A stretch of 64,000 nt of DNA from Zhengitettix transpicula (taxonomy: Eukaryota > Arthropoda > Insecta > Orthoptera > Tetrigidae), in NCBI GenBank assembly GCA_037074705.1, contig CM073593.1, positions 59,933,501 to 59,997,500 on the forward strand, given 5' to 3'. Positions 11,561 through 24,480 of this stretch are shown piece after piece. The notes beneath the pieces were generated by a model. That model was not told the origin of the DNA. It searched no databases and saw only the letters and a program-made list of their open reading frames with translations. Numbering within the stretch: position 1 is the first letter of the stretch; the number at the start of each line of letters is the position of its first letter. Made by a program: the position numbers and the translations under genes.

Positions 11561-11717
11561 ATAAAAATACATAATTCATGGAACAAAATATGTATTCGTC
11601 TGAAAATGTTAACTTATAAATAATATTATCACCTAAACATAACTAATAAGTGGTAGTGAAAAATTAAAAACGGACTGCGTATGTTTCAACATTAGGAAAG
11701 GCATCAACATTGTCGAA

Positions 11718-11735
11718 AATATATATATATATATA
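11718..11735. repeat. Short (AT)n run
   Basis: About nine AT units. Confidence 0.8.
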
Positions 11736-11823
11736 CGTGTAATATAATAAAATTAGTTTATCTTATATTTAATATAACGCATTTCTGAAAGAATAGTACA
11801 AAGAGTCAACATCTGTTTGTCTC

Positions 11824-11922
11824 TATTAATAATCATTTTCCCTTCATTTATTTTTCTGTCCTTTGTCTCTATTAATAATCTATTAATAATCATTTTCCCT
11901 TCATTTATTTTTCTGTCCTTTG
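11824..11922 (+). repeat. Tandem duplication, 57-bp period
   Basis: 11824-11865 (TATTAATAATCATTTTCCCT onward to TCCTTTG) is repeated at 11881-11922 without visible mismatch, so it is young relative to the other duplications in the window. Confidence 0.9.
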
Positions 11923-12239
11923 GCTCTATTACTATTAATTAAATACTTAATATCCCACTGCGAAGTTATTAACAGCTATTAAATAAATGAAAACTCATAA
12001 CGTTAATATATTTCAGAACGGCCTGACAAGCAAATAATTCACCTCCTGGAACATCACGTAAATAATACTGGGATAAAACACGTCCTTAAAAAATCTACGT
12101 TAGTTATTTATGAATTTCTCAGGAGGTGCATTAGATGAAATGAAATTATAATGAGATATCTGCGTTTTATAATCACTCTTCATTGGGTTGAAATTAATGC
12201 ACTGCAGTTTACATTTTTCTTTTGTAATCTGTCAACATT

Positions 12240-12630
12240 AGCCCGACGGCCACGTCTTACACAGCCTGTGTGCCATTAACTACCTAGTGTAAACGTTTAA
12301 TAATACTCCTCTAATGGGAAATCAATACGAACAGCGTGGAACGCTTAGCAATTGACGCGCCACGCGGAAAGAGGCCATTTTGGCTATTAGGGCTTGTTTT
12401 CTACATTGGGCGGGTCAGTTTGCGGAGTTCTTGCGGTCACGGTTTTCATCTTATTTTTCTCTCGTCGCGATAATTGTGTATTCTTCCTCTTTACCAATCG
12501 AAGTGTATGGCATCTGTAGTCACTACCATCCAAACATAATGTAACATAATATAACTTCGGAGTTGCCAACCAACTCGTTATCTTGCAGAACATCTGCAAG
12601 AGTGAGCGAGCGTTGTCTCGAAGTTAATGT
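12240..12630. other. GC-richer island, candidate non-coding element
   Basis: Complex, GC-richer sequence (CCCGACGGCCACGTC, CGCGCCACGCGGAAAGAGG, GGGCGGGTCAGTTTGCGG) directly before an R1 fragment. The 70-codon minus ORF here is not supported. Confidence 0.3.
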
Positions 12631-12643
12631 GATTGAGTGGTTC

Positions 12644-12733
12644 GCATCCCCCCTTTCTGATCCCTTATCCCTTCTTATGCTATTATAAAGGAGTTTCCAC
12701 CACGTGGATCGCCCTCATGTAACCTGTCACCCT
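12644..12733 (+). mobile_element. R1 retroposon, 3' fragment
   Basis: GCATCCCCCCTTTCTGATCC through TATGCTATTATAAAGGAG and CCACGTGGAT to ATGTAACCTGTCACCCTC: the last 90 bp of R1, 5'-truncated, CTCATGTAGCCTG subfamily, moderately diverged. Confidence 0.8.
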
Positions 12734-13600
12734 CAAACAAGAAGAATACCGTATGATAGATCATAAAGTGGAAGTAGAATGTGTCGCAAAGAAACTCATA
12801 AATAAAATAGTACCGGTCAAGAAATAATGAATGCAAAAAAATTATCAAAGAGATTAGGTAAAGGTTAATACAACAACAAAGGCAAACCGAATATAAAATA
12901 AACGGACTGTTGTATCTGGGGTTGAGCTTCCAGGTTATCATCAGGTGTTAGGAGTCACGAAGTTTCTTTAAGCTGTATAGAGTTAATACTGGTTTAATCT
13001 TACAGTCCGATATGCTAGGAATAATGTCATTCAATTAATTCTCAATGACAAAAAGCCCTACAGAGGTGCTACAGGCGAATCGTGGCGATCCAGAAATAAA
13101 TTATGAACAATTTTTGCATCAGACCTTTAACAATAGTCAACCTTATTTAATTAAAAATCTAATTTATTTTTCCATTGGTTGATTATAAGTATAAGTAAAA
13201 TTTTAATGATGACCTAGATTAATTATCATGGTAACATTAAGAAATAGTAGAAATAAACTTCAGGAACCAATTATATTTTAATAATTATATTTTTTAATGT
13301 TAGATTATGGATATATTAATAATGACGTATCTTCAAAATTAAGGTTAAGGTTAAAAGTTAAATTTAAACAATATATTTTGTCACATAATTTTTCAAAAAT
13401 TGAAGCTCACCTTTTTGATACAATTCTTCATTTTAGCATTAAATGGCTGCCCCTGCTGTTGTCAACTGCCAACTGGTCCGTACTCGTGTTGTATGGGGCT
13501 ACTAATCGATGTGATTTTAGGTCGAAATGTCTCTGACTAACTAGTCATAGAGAGATCAAGCAAATACTTAATATATTGTAATAAATAAATTACAAAAATA
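12734..13600. other. AT-rich stretch
   Basis: No gene recognised. ORFs of 88 codons (minus) and 79 codons (plus) have no domain features. Confidence 0.5.
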
Positions 13601-13604
13601 GTTT

Positions 13605-13770
13605 TATTTGAAGATGAGCCTCACGTTGGGTGCCAAATTTGTAATAATAAATATTATTTAATTAAATTAAAATTAATCATTTATTTTGTTTATTACAAAT
13701 TTGTGCTCCAACAGGGGGCTATGCCAGTTAATTTTAATTTAATTAAATAATATTGATTATTACAATATAT
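13605..13770. mobile_element. Inverted LTR-end / primer-site-like structure
   Basis: Arms 13640-13677 and 13727-13764 are inverted repeats of 38 bp with two mismatches. The unit between begins TGTAATAATA and ends TTATTACA, the TG...CA termini of LTRs. On the minus strand, ATTACA is followed within a few bases by TTTGGCACCCAACGTGAGGC, resembling the tRNA primer-binding site of LTR retrotransposons (compare TGGCGCCCAACG). A second, diverged version (ATTACAAATTTGTGCTCCAA) lies between the arms in plus orientation. Likely a rearranged remnant of an LTR element; no coding domain is nearby. Confidence 0.45.
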
Positions 13771-14535
13771 TTTACTTATTTAAATGGTAAATTTGTCTGT
13801 TACAAGAAATAGAGGACAATTAATGGCAAAATACCGATAGTATAGAATTTTAACAGAAACACGTTTCCTCCATTTAATAAGAGAGTATGACATTATAGAT
13901 ACTGCTGAGTCCTTTTGAACCACTTTGATCATTTATTGTAAATTTGTTTAATTTAATATGAATGATTTCAGAAATAAATACGGCATGACACTTTCAGTCA
14001 TGTCAACATTTTTAGTATATTCAAAGTTAATTTATTTAAGCATATATATTATATTTGCTTTGTATTTTCCAATCTGACACTTTTCCTGTCGGCTGTCCAT
14101 TACATTTTTAATTTTTTTAAATGTAAATACCTTCCATAATTTTCCATTTTGTATGTAGAATGAAGAATTATGAACTATTATGAGACTCCAATTCTTAGCT
14201 TGCAGGGATAAGGCGGTGTTTGTTTACATTTTTAATTATAAGTGTATATGCCGGTAAATTATTTTATATCATTGTATTAAATTTTTATTGCTACAATACC
14301 ACTTAAGTTGAAAGCATTTACTTCCATGCCCGTATATAACTATCCGAACTTAAAACCCCTCCACAAATATTTCAATGCCTTCAATATACGTTTCGCACTT
14401 TCGGATGGATTTATAAATGAATATCAAGAAATACGAAGTATTTTTTTTTCTAAAATTGACAGACAAATAATTTGTATACGAACTTATTCACCGAAAGAGG
14501 AAAAAGGCCATAGGATAAAAGCGGTATGTCAATAA
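13771..14535. other. AT-rich stretch
   Basis: No gene or repeat family recognised. Confidence 0.5.
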
Positions 14536-14539
14536 CTGC

Positions 14540-14830
14540 GACAGTTGAAAAATTCTCCGGGGAAAGAAAGTCAGATAAATTTCCAGAGAGCCGTGTGCGA
14601 AGCTCCGCACATTTAGATTTGTGCACTCTTGAGACGGAACATCTTCTCGGTGACAGCAAGGTTTCCACTGAGCGAGCGTATGCACGAGGATTGCGTCTTA
14701 CCGAGAAGAACTGCACTCCGGGGGGCTAAGTGTCATCTCGCTTCAAGCTCGCAGTTAAACATTAATGTGCCATGCTCACTTATTCCTCGGCAGAGCCATC
14801 TACATTTCCTCGCAAAAAAACAAAAAACGG
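14540..14830. other. GC-richer island, candidate non-coding element
   Basis: Complex patch (AGAGCCGTGTGCGAAGCTCC, GACGGAACATCTTCTCGG) with several overlapping short ORFs on both strands (65-88 codons), none with a recognisable domain. Confidence 0.3.
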
Positions 14831-15720
14831 GCCTCTTTGCTCTTCGGGTAAATTATATGTAACTGTTGTCAGTTAGTTGCAACAGAAACGTTTATGTAAC
14901 ATGTATACAAGTATCGCAGTCTTATTAATTGTAACATTTGAATAATTGATAGAATGTAATGATTTTCCGTATCACTAAAACATGTAATACACAAAGAAGT
15001 CTTTCACTTTTAATATCACTCACGTAAAAATGATAGTTTAAATCCCGAATATTGCATAAATATTACTTTTCTAAGTACTTCATTGTGCTGAATTTTTGCT
15101 TAACCTCTCGCTATCACAGGTAAAAATTCATTGCAAATTTATTAAGTTCCAAAAATGAAATGAAGTTCATAATACATGGAAATTATGTGTTAAAAGCTAT
15201 AGCATCATGACATATATTTATCCATATACTAACCCTTTTGTGGCAAACATCGTAACATCCCCCATTTTCACATTGTCAATTTATTATTGCTTGAGGTAAG
15301 AGGTGAAACTCAATTTCATAATTTAAGCACATCTTATTATATTTTCTGTTTGAATAATATTTGAAAATTAGTTGAGACATTGACAATTTTAATAAGATAA
15401 ATTAAAAAATTAACGACCATTATAATACATTTTAAAATTATTTTATTGTGTACATTTTTTGTATTTTCATAAGGTTGTTTATGTTAAGTTTCTGCGGTAA
15501 CCTTTTTTTGTTATAAGTAGTGTAAATATTGAAATATATAATATTAAAAGATTATATTGTTTGTTATTTACACAATGTATCACAAAAAACTCTGTTACCA
15601 TAGCTGCATAAAATAAACAACCTCATTAAAAGTACAAAAAACGTTAATGAGTTGAATAAAATATTTTAAAATACCTGTTATAATGCTCGTTACTTTATAT
15701 TATTAATAGAAAAAACAACT
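14831..15720. other. AT-rich stretch
   Basis: Nothing recognised beyond AT-rich low-complexity DNA. Confidence 0.5.
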
Positions 15721-15895
15721 GTAAAGCAAACATTATTTTTACAATATTAATGTGTGTGTCAAGCATAACATTATAATATTTTATTTTAACGTCTGTTTTT
15801 AATTATAATGATATATTAATTAATTAAGTAATATTATTTATTTATTTTTACATTAAGCTGACAGAAAATTACATATACATACAACTATTTACCTG
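15721..15895 (+). repeat. Direct repeat copy 1 (about 170 bp)
   Basis: Shares GTCAAGCATAACAT.ATAATA, TTTTATTTTAAC.TCTG and ACATATACATACAACTATT with 17213-17380 in the same orientation and order. Either an old duplication or two copies of an unrecognised AT-rich repeat; the flanks differ. Confidence 0.8.
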
Positions 15896-17212
15896 TCACT
15901 AAATTTTTTATTTCCAAAAACAATTTTTTTAATACATATAAACTATTTGTATTCTTTACATCTACAGGCAAGTCATTATACAATATAAAGCTTCAAAACA
16001 TTGAATATTTTGTTCTTTTTTGATTCAGATGCTCCCTCTGGTGCTACGATTACGGACCTCTAATTTTCTTTTAATAAAGTATCTAAATACTCGGGCAACT
16101 GCCGATTATCAATTCTATAAATAAAAATTCAACGATATGTTAACCGATTATTTTTTATAATCTATTCTCGTCTGACTGTGCAACTTCAAAATTTTGTCAA
16201 AGTTATAAACGTTTCCTCTGCTATGAAGATTGGAGAAATTTAATTACATATCTTCTTACAAAAACCGTAAGCCATAAAAAAGCGGATTTCATTTCAAATA
16301 TCGTACAAAAAATGATAATTTGAAGTATTTGGCAGGAATATTTATTTTTTGAGATGACTAGTTACACAAGATTTTTAATCACCATACAAGTAAGAAATTT
16401 GTAAATTTATAGTGTTCCAAAAAAATAAATGAATTTCATAATACGTCGACGTTCTAAGTAAAGTTTTAATTTTTCGTTCTCCTCGATAAGTAAACGATGT
16501 ATATTTCAAACCAATAAAAAAATGTAACCCTTAAGTAGCGAAATTAGGTAATCTTAAATTCATAATATCCCCTATTTCCATGTGATACATTATCTGCCGT
16601 TTCATTTATTGAGCTATTTAATTAAATTATTAATTACAGGATATTACTATTTTTTAATAATATTTGAAAATACTTGTGACCAGTATTTTTGCAATATTAT
16701 TATGAGTATCAACATGACGTTGATTCAAAGTCACCATGTCAGAGACTTGCGTACTAGTAATGTATGAGAATATAATAATAGTTTTTTTTAATTTTATCAA
16801 TTAAATAAAGCACTGCCCGTGAATGACAGATGTAAATAAGTGGCTTTGTAATTAAGTCACGTATTCTGATAATGCATTTTTCCGTTTTCATGTATGGCCC
16901 ATCAACGGTTGACTCTGAAGCATTGTAGATAATTTCGCTATTTATCTTCAGTTTTTGAATTTTTTATAAATAAATATATATAAAACATCTTATAATTTCA
17001 AATTATTACGGCTACCATTATAAGGACGTATCTTTTAAGGTAATGTTAAGTAAATTATAACTACAATAATTAGTTTACGGCCAAGTGCCAAATGTATGTA
17101 AGGTAAATTAAATTGCACTATTTAAATCCAAATATCTATATATATACCGCAATAAGTGAATAAATTATCATTTTCATATCTAAGTGAAACATACAAGATT
17201 AAAAAAATTGAT
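15896..17212. other. AT-rich stretch between direct repeats
   Basis: No gene recognised; the ORF at 16582-16767 (61 codons) is not supported. Confidence 0.5.
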
Positions 17213-17380
17213 GTAAAGTAAAATATTATTTTTACAATTTTAATATGAGTGTCAAGCATAACATCATAATATTTTATTTTAACATCTGTTTTTAATTATA
17301 ATAATATATTAATTAATATTATTTATTTATTTTTACAATTTAGCTTACAGCTAATTACATATACATACAACTATTAACCT
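17213..17380 (+). repeat. Direct repeat copy 2 (about 170 bp)
   Basis: Partner of 15721-15895, with one short deletion around TATTAATTAATATTATT. Confidence 0.8.
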
Positions 17381-17534
17381 ATTTTACATTTAAAATGTTA
17401 TATTTTCGGAGAATCGGATACATCCCTCTAGACTCATCGGCGGAATAAAAAATAAAGCAAGTATGTAACGTATATTTATTTGCGTGTATATATAATAATT
17501 TACTCTAGGTATATATGAGTTCTAAATTAGAAAA

Positions 17535-17950
17535 ATGAACGACCTCAGTGTCCGTATTTTTCATGGAGCGAAAATTACGAGTAACTGTCAGAAACATTGT
17601 ACACGAATGTGTCCGACTGCGCCGTTTCGCTATGTTTCGTGTCATATTAGTAAGACAGGAAATTTTACTTGTCCCGTGGGTAAGAGGAACGTCTTCCGCT
17701 GCTGCAGTTCCTTTTTCAGACTTAATGGGATGGCAGTAAAAAAGTGGTACAAATTTCTTAGCATCCCTTCGGTGAAGGGGTCCGCAGTAGCTGCTTCGTC
17801 AGCTTTCAGCAATAGTTAAGAGAATCCTTCCATGAAAATCTTTCCTCGGCTGCTAGAAGTTTTGCGATGTTGCGGAAAATGGCCACGCTGCCGTGCATGT
17901 TAAGTCGGAACCTGGGACTCGATTTTGTAAACGACTAGTCTAGACTTCCT
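17535..17950. other. GC-richer island, candidate non-coding element
   Basis: About 400 bp of complex sequence (GTCCGACTGCGCCGTTTCGC, GGGTCCGCAGTAGCTGCTTC, CCACGCTGCCGTGCATG). Two overlapping plus ORFs (94 and 63 codons) lack recognisable domains. An exon of a fast-evolving gene cannot be excluded. Confidence 0.3.
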
Positions 17951-19590
17951 ACTGCATTGGAAGAATTTCGATTTCCCACCTTATTGTTGGTAAGTAAATA
18001 CTTACAGATATTGCTCTTAATAAAAATATATAAAACCCACGAATATTTAAATAAAATTTAGTCAACATATCTTGGAAACTCATCAGTGAAATCACATTAT
18101 AAAAACGCGCGCATAAAATTGTAAATTTTCATGCTTAATTGGGCGGGTATATTGTAATAAATTTAATTCAGAAATTCTTGAGGCGATCTCAAATGTATAA
18201 AAAATATTAATTATGCCGTCCGTTGCACACATTCCTTCACATTAATTAGAACCGCAGACTGCAGTAATTTAATTTCTCTGGTATAAGACTCTAAATTATT
18301 CTGATTAATTAATTCGGGTTTTTATATTTATTTTTTATTCCTATTACTAATTTCATTTTGAAAAAAAATTTTTTTACTATAAATTCCGAATTCTAAAAAA
18401 TCGTAATTTACCTGTTTATATTTTAATGCACTAAAAACCTAAAAAGGTAAATTTAAACAATTCTACTTCTAAAGAATATCAATTTTAGAAGAATTCTGAA
18501 CCAAAATAGAGTTTAACTATTCTCTATTTTTAAAACAAAGAATACAAGAATTTTTATACAAAAATATCTTGAACCTGATTCAGCTAAATTCTATATGTGG
18601 TATTTCCAAACGTTTTTGATTATCCAGCCACTGCTCGATACTTTCCAAAAAAAAGTTTTACTGAACATAAAAAACACTTTTATTTTAATAATTTTTTTTT
18701 GTAATTTTAAATTAATTAATATATGTGATTATTTCTGTAAATCAAACTTCAGATAATCAGCAGCATTTTTTTCATGGAAACACTGGCATGGATTGTTTCA
18801 AAAATATTGAGCAAGTACTGAGAAACCTATGTCTATAACAAATTATTCCAAAAATTGACACGATTACCACATTAATTATTTAAATTTATCCATTTGGTTT
18901 ATTTCGGACCAACGACCCAAATTTAATGAATAAACGAAAAACTCGTATAACCGTAGATTAATTTAGGACTATGTGTTTATGGACTAAATTATAAGCATAT
19001 TGTAATGAGTTTGCGGAGTAAAATCAAACACTCATATTTTTTATTTAGTTAGTATATTTATATACACGAAAACAATACATACAAGTCAAAGATAGATATG
19101 TAAATACAATTAACAAGCCAATGATATTTCACGGAGAAGATTCTGGCGGTACCTCGGCTACGAATCTCAGTTTGGCGTACTTAGCAATGGAAACGACAGA
19201 GAAAGAACCTCGTTCGCTACAATATGAATCATTTACTGATTAGTGGGAATACTGAACTTTATATATTATTGCCAAAGAAAAAAAAATAACAGTACATATA
19301 GAAACGAAATATAAGCTATGTGTTAGTAGTTTTTTGTTCTGTTTTGGAAAAAAAATAAACGTCATGACTTAAACAAGTTGAGTTGTATTTAATTGATTCT
19401 CACTCAGTAATAATACTATTTGCAACCTGATAAATATTAAAAACTGAATTTCTCCGAGAATTTTTATATGAAAAATTAGAATATAGCAAATTGGCGAGTT
19501 CTGGGCCTCTATCAAATTTAACAGTGGTTCCGAAGAAAATCAATACAAATTACAATTAATTTTATTATTTTAAAATATGGAAATGACTTA
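17951..19590. other. AT-rich stretch
   Basis: Low complexity, no feature recognised; a small complex patch lies near 19130-19230. Confidence 0.5.
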
Positions 19591-19890
19591 TGACGATTGT
19601 GCCAGTTGTAGATCTCCCGTGCCAGTGCGTGCTGTTTGAGTGGCCTGTGCTGCGGGTGGAGGTCATGTTCTACAACCAACTCCCCCTCCTCCTAATTAAG
19701 AAACTGTAATCAGCTTCTTAGCTGGGAGCAAGACATCAAAGCCGAGCTACTAACTTTGGCCGTGCGACATACTTGAAGGCGTGAGTTACAAGTTGTCTCG
19801 AGCGCCTGGTCCGGGGCTAAGCAAGGGTCCTGATATTAATGTTATCTTGATGGGTCACAGCAGATTTCCCTCACAAACGTAATATACATT
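19591..19890. other. GC-richer island, candidate non-coding element
   Basis: Complex patch (CTCCCGTGCCAGTGCGTGCT, CTGCGGGTGGAGGTCATG, GAGCGCCTGGTCCGGGGC), also holding a homeodomain-type TAATTA core. No ORF. Confidence 0.35.
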
Positions 19891-19936
19891 ATGAAAAGTT
19901 TATTATTCCTTACAGCGTTACGTACAGCCCCGTTGT

Positions 19937-20262
19937 GCTAATTTAATGGGACCAAGTGAAATTTTCTGCAGTAAATCAAGAAGCCAACTGAAAAAATATG
20001 CTAGATTATTATAAAATTTCGTGCGTATTTCCTTCTAATATTTAACATATTTATTGTTGCCTCGTATAGCCTAAATTATACAAACTAATAATTTTTATAA
20101 TTAAATAGTAATAAAATTATATAATTTACATACTGCCTCGGTTACCTTCTGCTAATTTAATGGAACGAAGTGAAATTTTCTACAATAAAACAAGAAGACA
20201 TAGAAAAAAGGTTACTAAATAATTATAAAAATTTGGATGTATTCCGTAGAATATTTAAATAT
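19937..20262 (+). repeat. Diverged tandem duplication, 214-bp period
   Basis: GCTAATTTAATGG.AC.AAGTG, AAATTTTCT.CA and the following AAGAAG and ATTATAAAA segments occur at 19937-20044 and again at 20151-20262 in the same order. Confidence 0.75.
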
Positions 20263-20944
20263 TTTTCTTAACTCATTTGACATGAATTATAAAAATTAAT
20301 CATTTATATTCACTATTTTTCTAATACACCATTTTAATTAGTTCACTCGAGTATTTTAGACATAAAAGAAATTAATCACTTTATATAATACTTTATCTTA
20401 ATTTTACAAAATTTGTGAAATATGCTGGGGTAGTTCCTAAAATTATTGTATTTTATAGCTGGCATTAATATTGCTCCACGTGAACTGTGACAATTTTTTA
20501 TAATATTAAACTGAATAAAATCTTCAAGAAATTTGATTCACGGAACGAGAGAAAAATCTAACAAAGACGCGTTGTATATCAAGTAATGCAATCTGTTCCA
20601 TTTGTGGATAAAAATAAAACGTTAACTCTACGACAGGAAACTGCGTATCGGTTGTCTTAGTGCAAATATGAAAAACAATTGATTTGAAGTTAACTGTATC
20701 TAAATACTGCTTATAAAATAATTTTTCTTAGAGAATACTTAACAGAATGTGAGACTCATTTAAATAGTGTATCTTTCGTGTAAGGTTTAAACTGTTACTT
20801 TAATAAAAAAGTAGTATTATGAAATATTAGAGGCTCATTTACAGATTTGTAAAATTTGACCCTATTCTTATTGAATTCAATCACAAATAAATGCCACATA
20901 TTCTTCTTTGATTTGGGTAAACTCATATTATGTATAATAATAAG
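20263..20944. other. AT-rich stretch
   Basis: Nothing recognised. Confidence 0.5.
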
Positions 20945-20950
20945 ATAAAA

Positions 20951-21034
20951 TAGCCAAGTAATAGACAAAAGAAGTGATGATCTAAATATCACAAAGTTTC
21001 TGTTAACCTTGTTCCTCAAGATGCAACTTCAGGT
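20951..21034 (-). mobile_element. Hammerhead-like repeat family H, copy 1
   Basis: On the plus strand: ATAGCCAAGTAATAGACAAA, AGAAGTGAT, TAAATATCACAAAGTTTCTG, CCTTGTTCCTC, CAACTTCAGGT. It matches the copies at 44471, 56837, 63249 and 63721. Read on the minus strand, CCTGAAG...GAAACTTTG stands where the CTGANGA and GAAACGTTG boxes lie in better copies. A 74-codon ORF over it is incidental. Confidence 0.55.
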
Positions 21035-21930
21035 AAAAATAATGTGGTTTGTTAGGTTTTTGAACCAATTCTCTTTGCAATTGTGTGTGGAGTAAGTGGG
21101 AAAATATTTGTTGAATAGGAAAACAAAGTTCTTAATTTTAGCCGCCCTTCGGAAATAATGATGTATGAATAAAGGAGAGGATTGGAGACAAAAAATTCTT
21201 TCTAATGAAAAACAAGTTGCTTAGTTAATGAATAAATGAGTTAATGTACGTCTTTAATTGCTTAAAGTAAATAACTGTTAATATTTAATTTTGTTTTTGT
21301 ATTTAAAAAATAAATGAGAGTAAAAAATTAAAGTATCGAATTAAAGAAAAAAATACTGTTTAATTAATTATTTAAATGTTGTAAATTCCACGAAGGAACA
21401 TGTTTTCCAGAATCTTTGTGCGGTATTTATACCATCAGTCCATTTTGTCTGTTATTTAAATATTTTATCTCATCATTATATTTCTAAACAGACGTATTAT
21501 ATTTGAATTTCATATCATTTATTGTAACCAGGTTACCAACGTAAACTATGTACTATGAGAAAAATAGGCCTATAGATATTCAAAAATCAATAAATTCATA
21601 GCTTCCTTTCCCAATTCTTCCTGTGATTCATCCAGGGTCAAAATATGTTCTCTATTCTAGATTCTGAAAATTCTCTTGGGACCACTGTTATATCTAAAAT
21701 ATGAATATAGCCGAAGTTGAACTATTTTATAAAAAAATAATCATCAATACACCTTCCAATTCTTTGTCACTATTCTATTCTGTAGAGTGAATTATCTATT
21801 TGAGTGGATGAACTCGTTCACACTTCACAGATTTTATTTTCAGAATTTTCATCTTATAATGTATTTTAAGGAATATTTAAATTGTGTATGAGAAGCGGCT
21901 GAGTAAATCTGATAGGCGTAATACATGAAG
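21035..21930. other. AT-rich stretch
   Basis: Nothing recognised. Confidence 0.5.
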
Positions 21931-22220
21931 ATGCTTGTGGCTTGGTAACGTACTTTCTCAGAGAGTTCCCGCTGTCAGGATTGGCCGCGGGAAGCCGTGC
22001 GAGAGGAAGGTTTCTTTGCCTGGAATCTTAAGGTGTTCGGTGGTGACACTGTTTACCTGTAGAAGCAGCTTGGGACTCCATTAAGGGCAGCGGGGTAGCG
22101 CCAGGATTACAGGTAATCGCATTAGCAGGGCCGCCGGGCATTGATCGCTGCGTCCTGTCCATCACATGCTCGCTCAACACAGACGCGACACTGCCTCCGT
22201 TAACGAAATAATTCAATTCA
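21931..22220. other. GC-richer island, candidate non-coding element
   Basis: Complex patch (GGATTGGCCGCGGGAAGCCG, AGGGCAGCGGGGTAGCGCC, GGGCCGCCGGGCATTGATCG). A 62-codon minus ORF has no domain features. Confidence 0.35.
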
Positions 22221-23300
22221 ATTAGTCTCGAATGGAAGTTGCAACGATTGATTTCTTTTGCAGAAACAAATCATATTCAATTACAAAAGCTAAGAGAAAT
22301 GTTGAATTTAATCAAATACATCCATGCGCTTTTCACGAAATTCGATCACTTCCTAATACTCTCAATGGACCACCTTGAAAGTCTATAGAATTTTCTGATA
22401 TCATAAACATAGACTTCTTTAGTATTTCTAATGTTTTATAAATTTGCTGTTTGGTGCCTTAATATTTTTTTCTCATCTCTAATAAAGGTAAATTATGATT
22501 TATTAAATTATTACATTGCAGGCAAAGTAAAGTCTGGAAAAAGATACAATGGGCCGTACAAGAGGAAGCTATGTGTGAAAAGTTGCCAACAAAATCAGAG
22601 GAAAAGTACATATAAAATATAGCCAGCATTTTATAAGAAGTCCAGTCTTGTCTGAGCGATTCGTATGGATCAGCCGAGACGTACATACCATTTAAAGAAA
22701 GGCCCAGTGGTAATGCAGAGTCAAGTGTAAGTAATTGGCGAGATAGATCGTGAGAAGCAATTATGCTATTATTTTACGATGATAATATTCTAGAATTTAA
22801 CAGATGACTTATTTTCTTTTTCATGTTCGACGGTAATCGATGTAAGATTTTCAACTGGAAATTCCGTCGAATGGAAATTGAAGATGAATTAAAACACTTA
22901 TTATTTCTTTAATTACTAATTACTGTAATATTAATATATTTATCGTAGTTTTAAATCATATATTTTTTGGTAAAGTACAATGTTTGTTTTTTAAACTGTG
23001 TATTTGTAATAATCATTCTTTTCATGTAATCTTATATTATGACGTATCCTATTTCATCGACCGAGGACTAATGGAATGAATAATAAATCTAAAACTAGAA
23101 CAAATGAGAAGAAGCCCATTTCCTTAATACTGTAGTGGGGTTACGCCGGAGCTCAGTTTAACACTAACCTTTGTTACGGAAACTTAGTAAAAAATACTGA
23201 AGGTAGTGGCACAAGGAAGTATATTGAATTCAGTTATACGTCTAAAATTTCACCCGTAAAAGATAAAAGATGATAAGTACGCAAACCTTGTCATTGTAAT
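22221..23300. other. AT-rich stretch
   Basis: No gene or repeat family recognised. Confidence 0.5.
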
Positions 23301-23304
23301 TACA

Positions 23305-23445
23305 GAACGTTTCTAACAATATAATTAATGTTTTTTTTAGTAATTCCTGGTTCTCCGCAAGGAGAAGTCACCAACTGACGACAATGTCTTCGTCTACTTC
23401 GCAGCTGACACGACTTGCTATATCTCACGACATGAACACTATCGT
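23305..23445 (+). repeat. Dispersed repeat, copy 1 of 2
   Basis: Shares AATATAATTAATGTTTTT, TCCGCAAGG, CCAACTGAC.ACAATG and CTATATC.CAC.AC with 25285-25430 in the same order and orientation. On the minus strand both translate to weakly similar residues, so they may be remnants of one element with former coding capacity; unclassified. Confidence 0.6.
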
Positions 23446-24480
23446 ATGAGATCGGACCGGGTTAAGAAGGTGTCATCCGTAAAAAATATTATAGAATGAT
23501 TGACATATTTGATTCAATTATAGCATATACAGGCATCCGTACATAATTGCTAAACGTTTATTAATATCCCAATTATACCTTTATTTTAACTCTAATTATA
23601 AAATATTATAACGTAATTTATAATCATTGAAATTGTTAATTCATTTAACTTTATACAATAATATTTATTAATCTAAAAATGAAGCAAACTTCTGTAATAA
23701 AATTCATAGGAACAATTATTCCCACGTTTGATAGAAATGTTACATTCTTATCTGAAATTAAAATGCATTACATAAACTGTTTTGTTATTTCAGAACACTC
23801 AAAATGATTTTTCTGATTTAATGAACATTTCTCATGAATTATTTAAAATTTATGAGATTAAACGATAATATATATTTTTACGTCGTTCCAAATTATCAAT
23901 TTAATAATATTAGAACCAAGCACAGAAATAGTACGTATTAACCTTTACACTTATAATTAGTCTAGTAATATAAACCCGGTTCGTTTGTAATGAATACATG
24001 CAGTGTAAACACTGAATATAATGAACCTTTGTCTGGTTCGTTCAAAATACGAGACATTAGTGTAATATGAAAATGATACGTGTAATTATTAAAATTCAAC
24101 AAATTGGGTCTATATCATAAAATTGCAAAAAGTTTAACCATACATTGGACAGTAACTATGAATCTTCGCAAATAAACGACAGAAGGCTTCCTCCGAATCC
24201 ATATAATTGCGTCGAACTTATTGCGCAAATTAATCCTGATCAAGAAATTAGCGAATATTTTAAATTTACTCAATTTAATACAGATTACGGTGAGCTTTTA
24301 ATAAACTTAAATATTTCTTATATATATATACAGTAATAAGTGTATATTTAATTTCTTAGAATTTCTCTGCTTTCTTTCTTACTGCACATTGCTTTAATAC
24401 AAAAAAATTCTTTTGAAATATGCTTACAAGGATATCAAACACCTTAGTTTATTGAAGTTTAATAATCTAATTACTAGGAG
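23446..24480. other. AT-rich stretch
   Basis: No feature recognised; a 63-codon ORF at 24145 is not supported. Confidence 0.5.
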
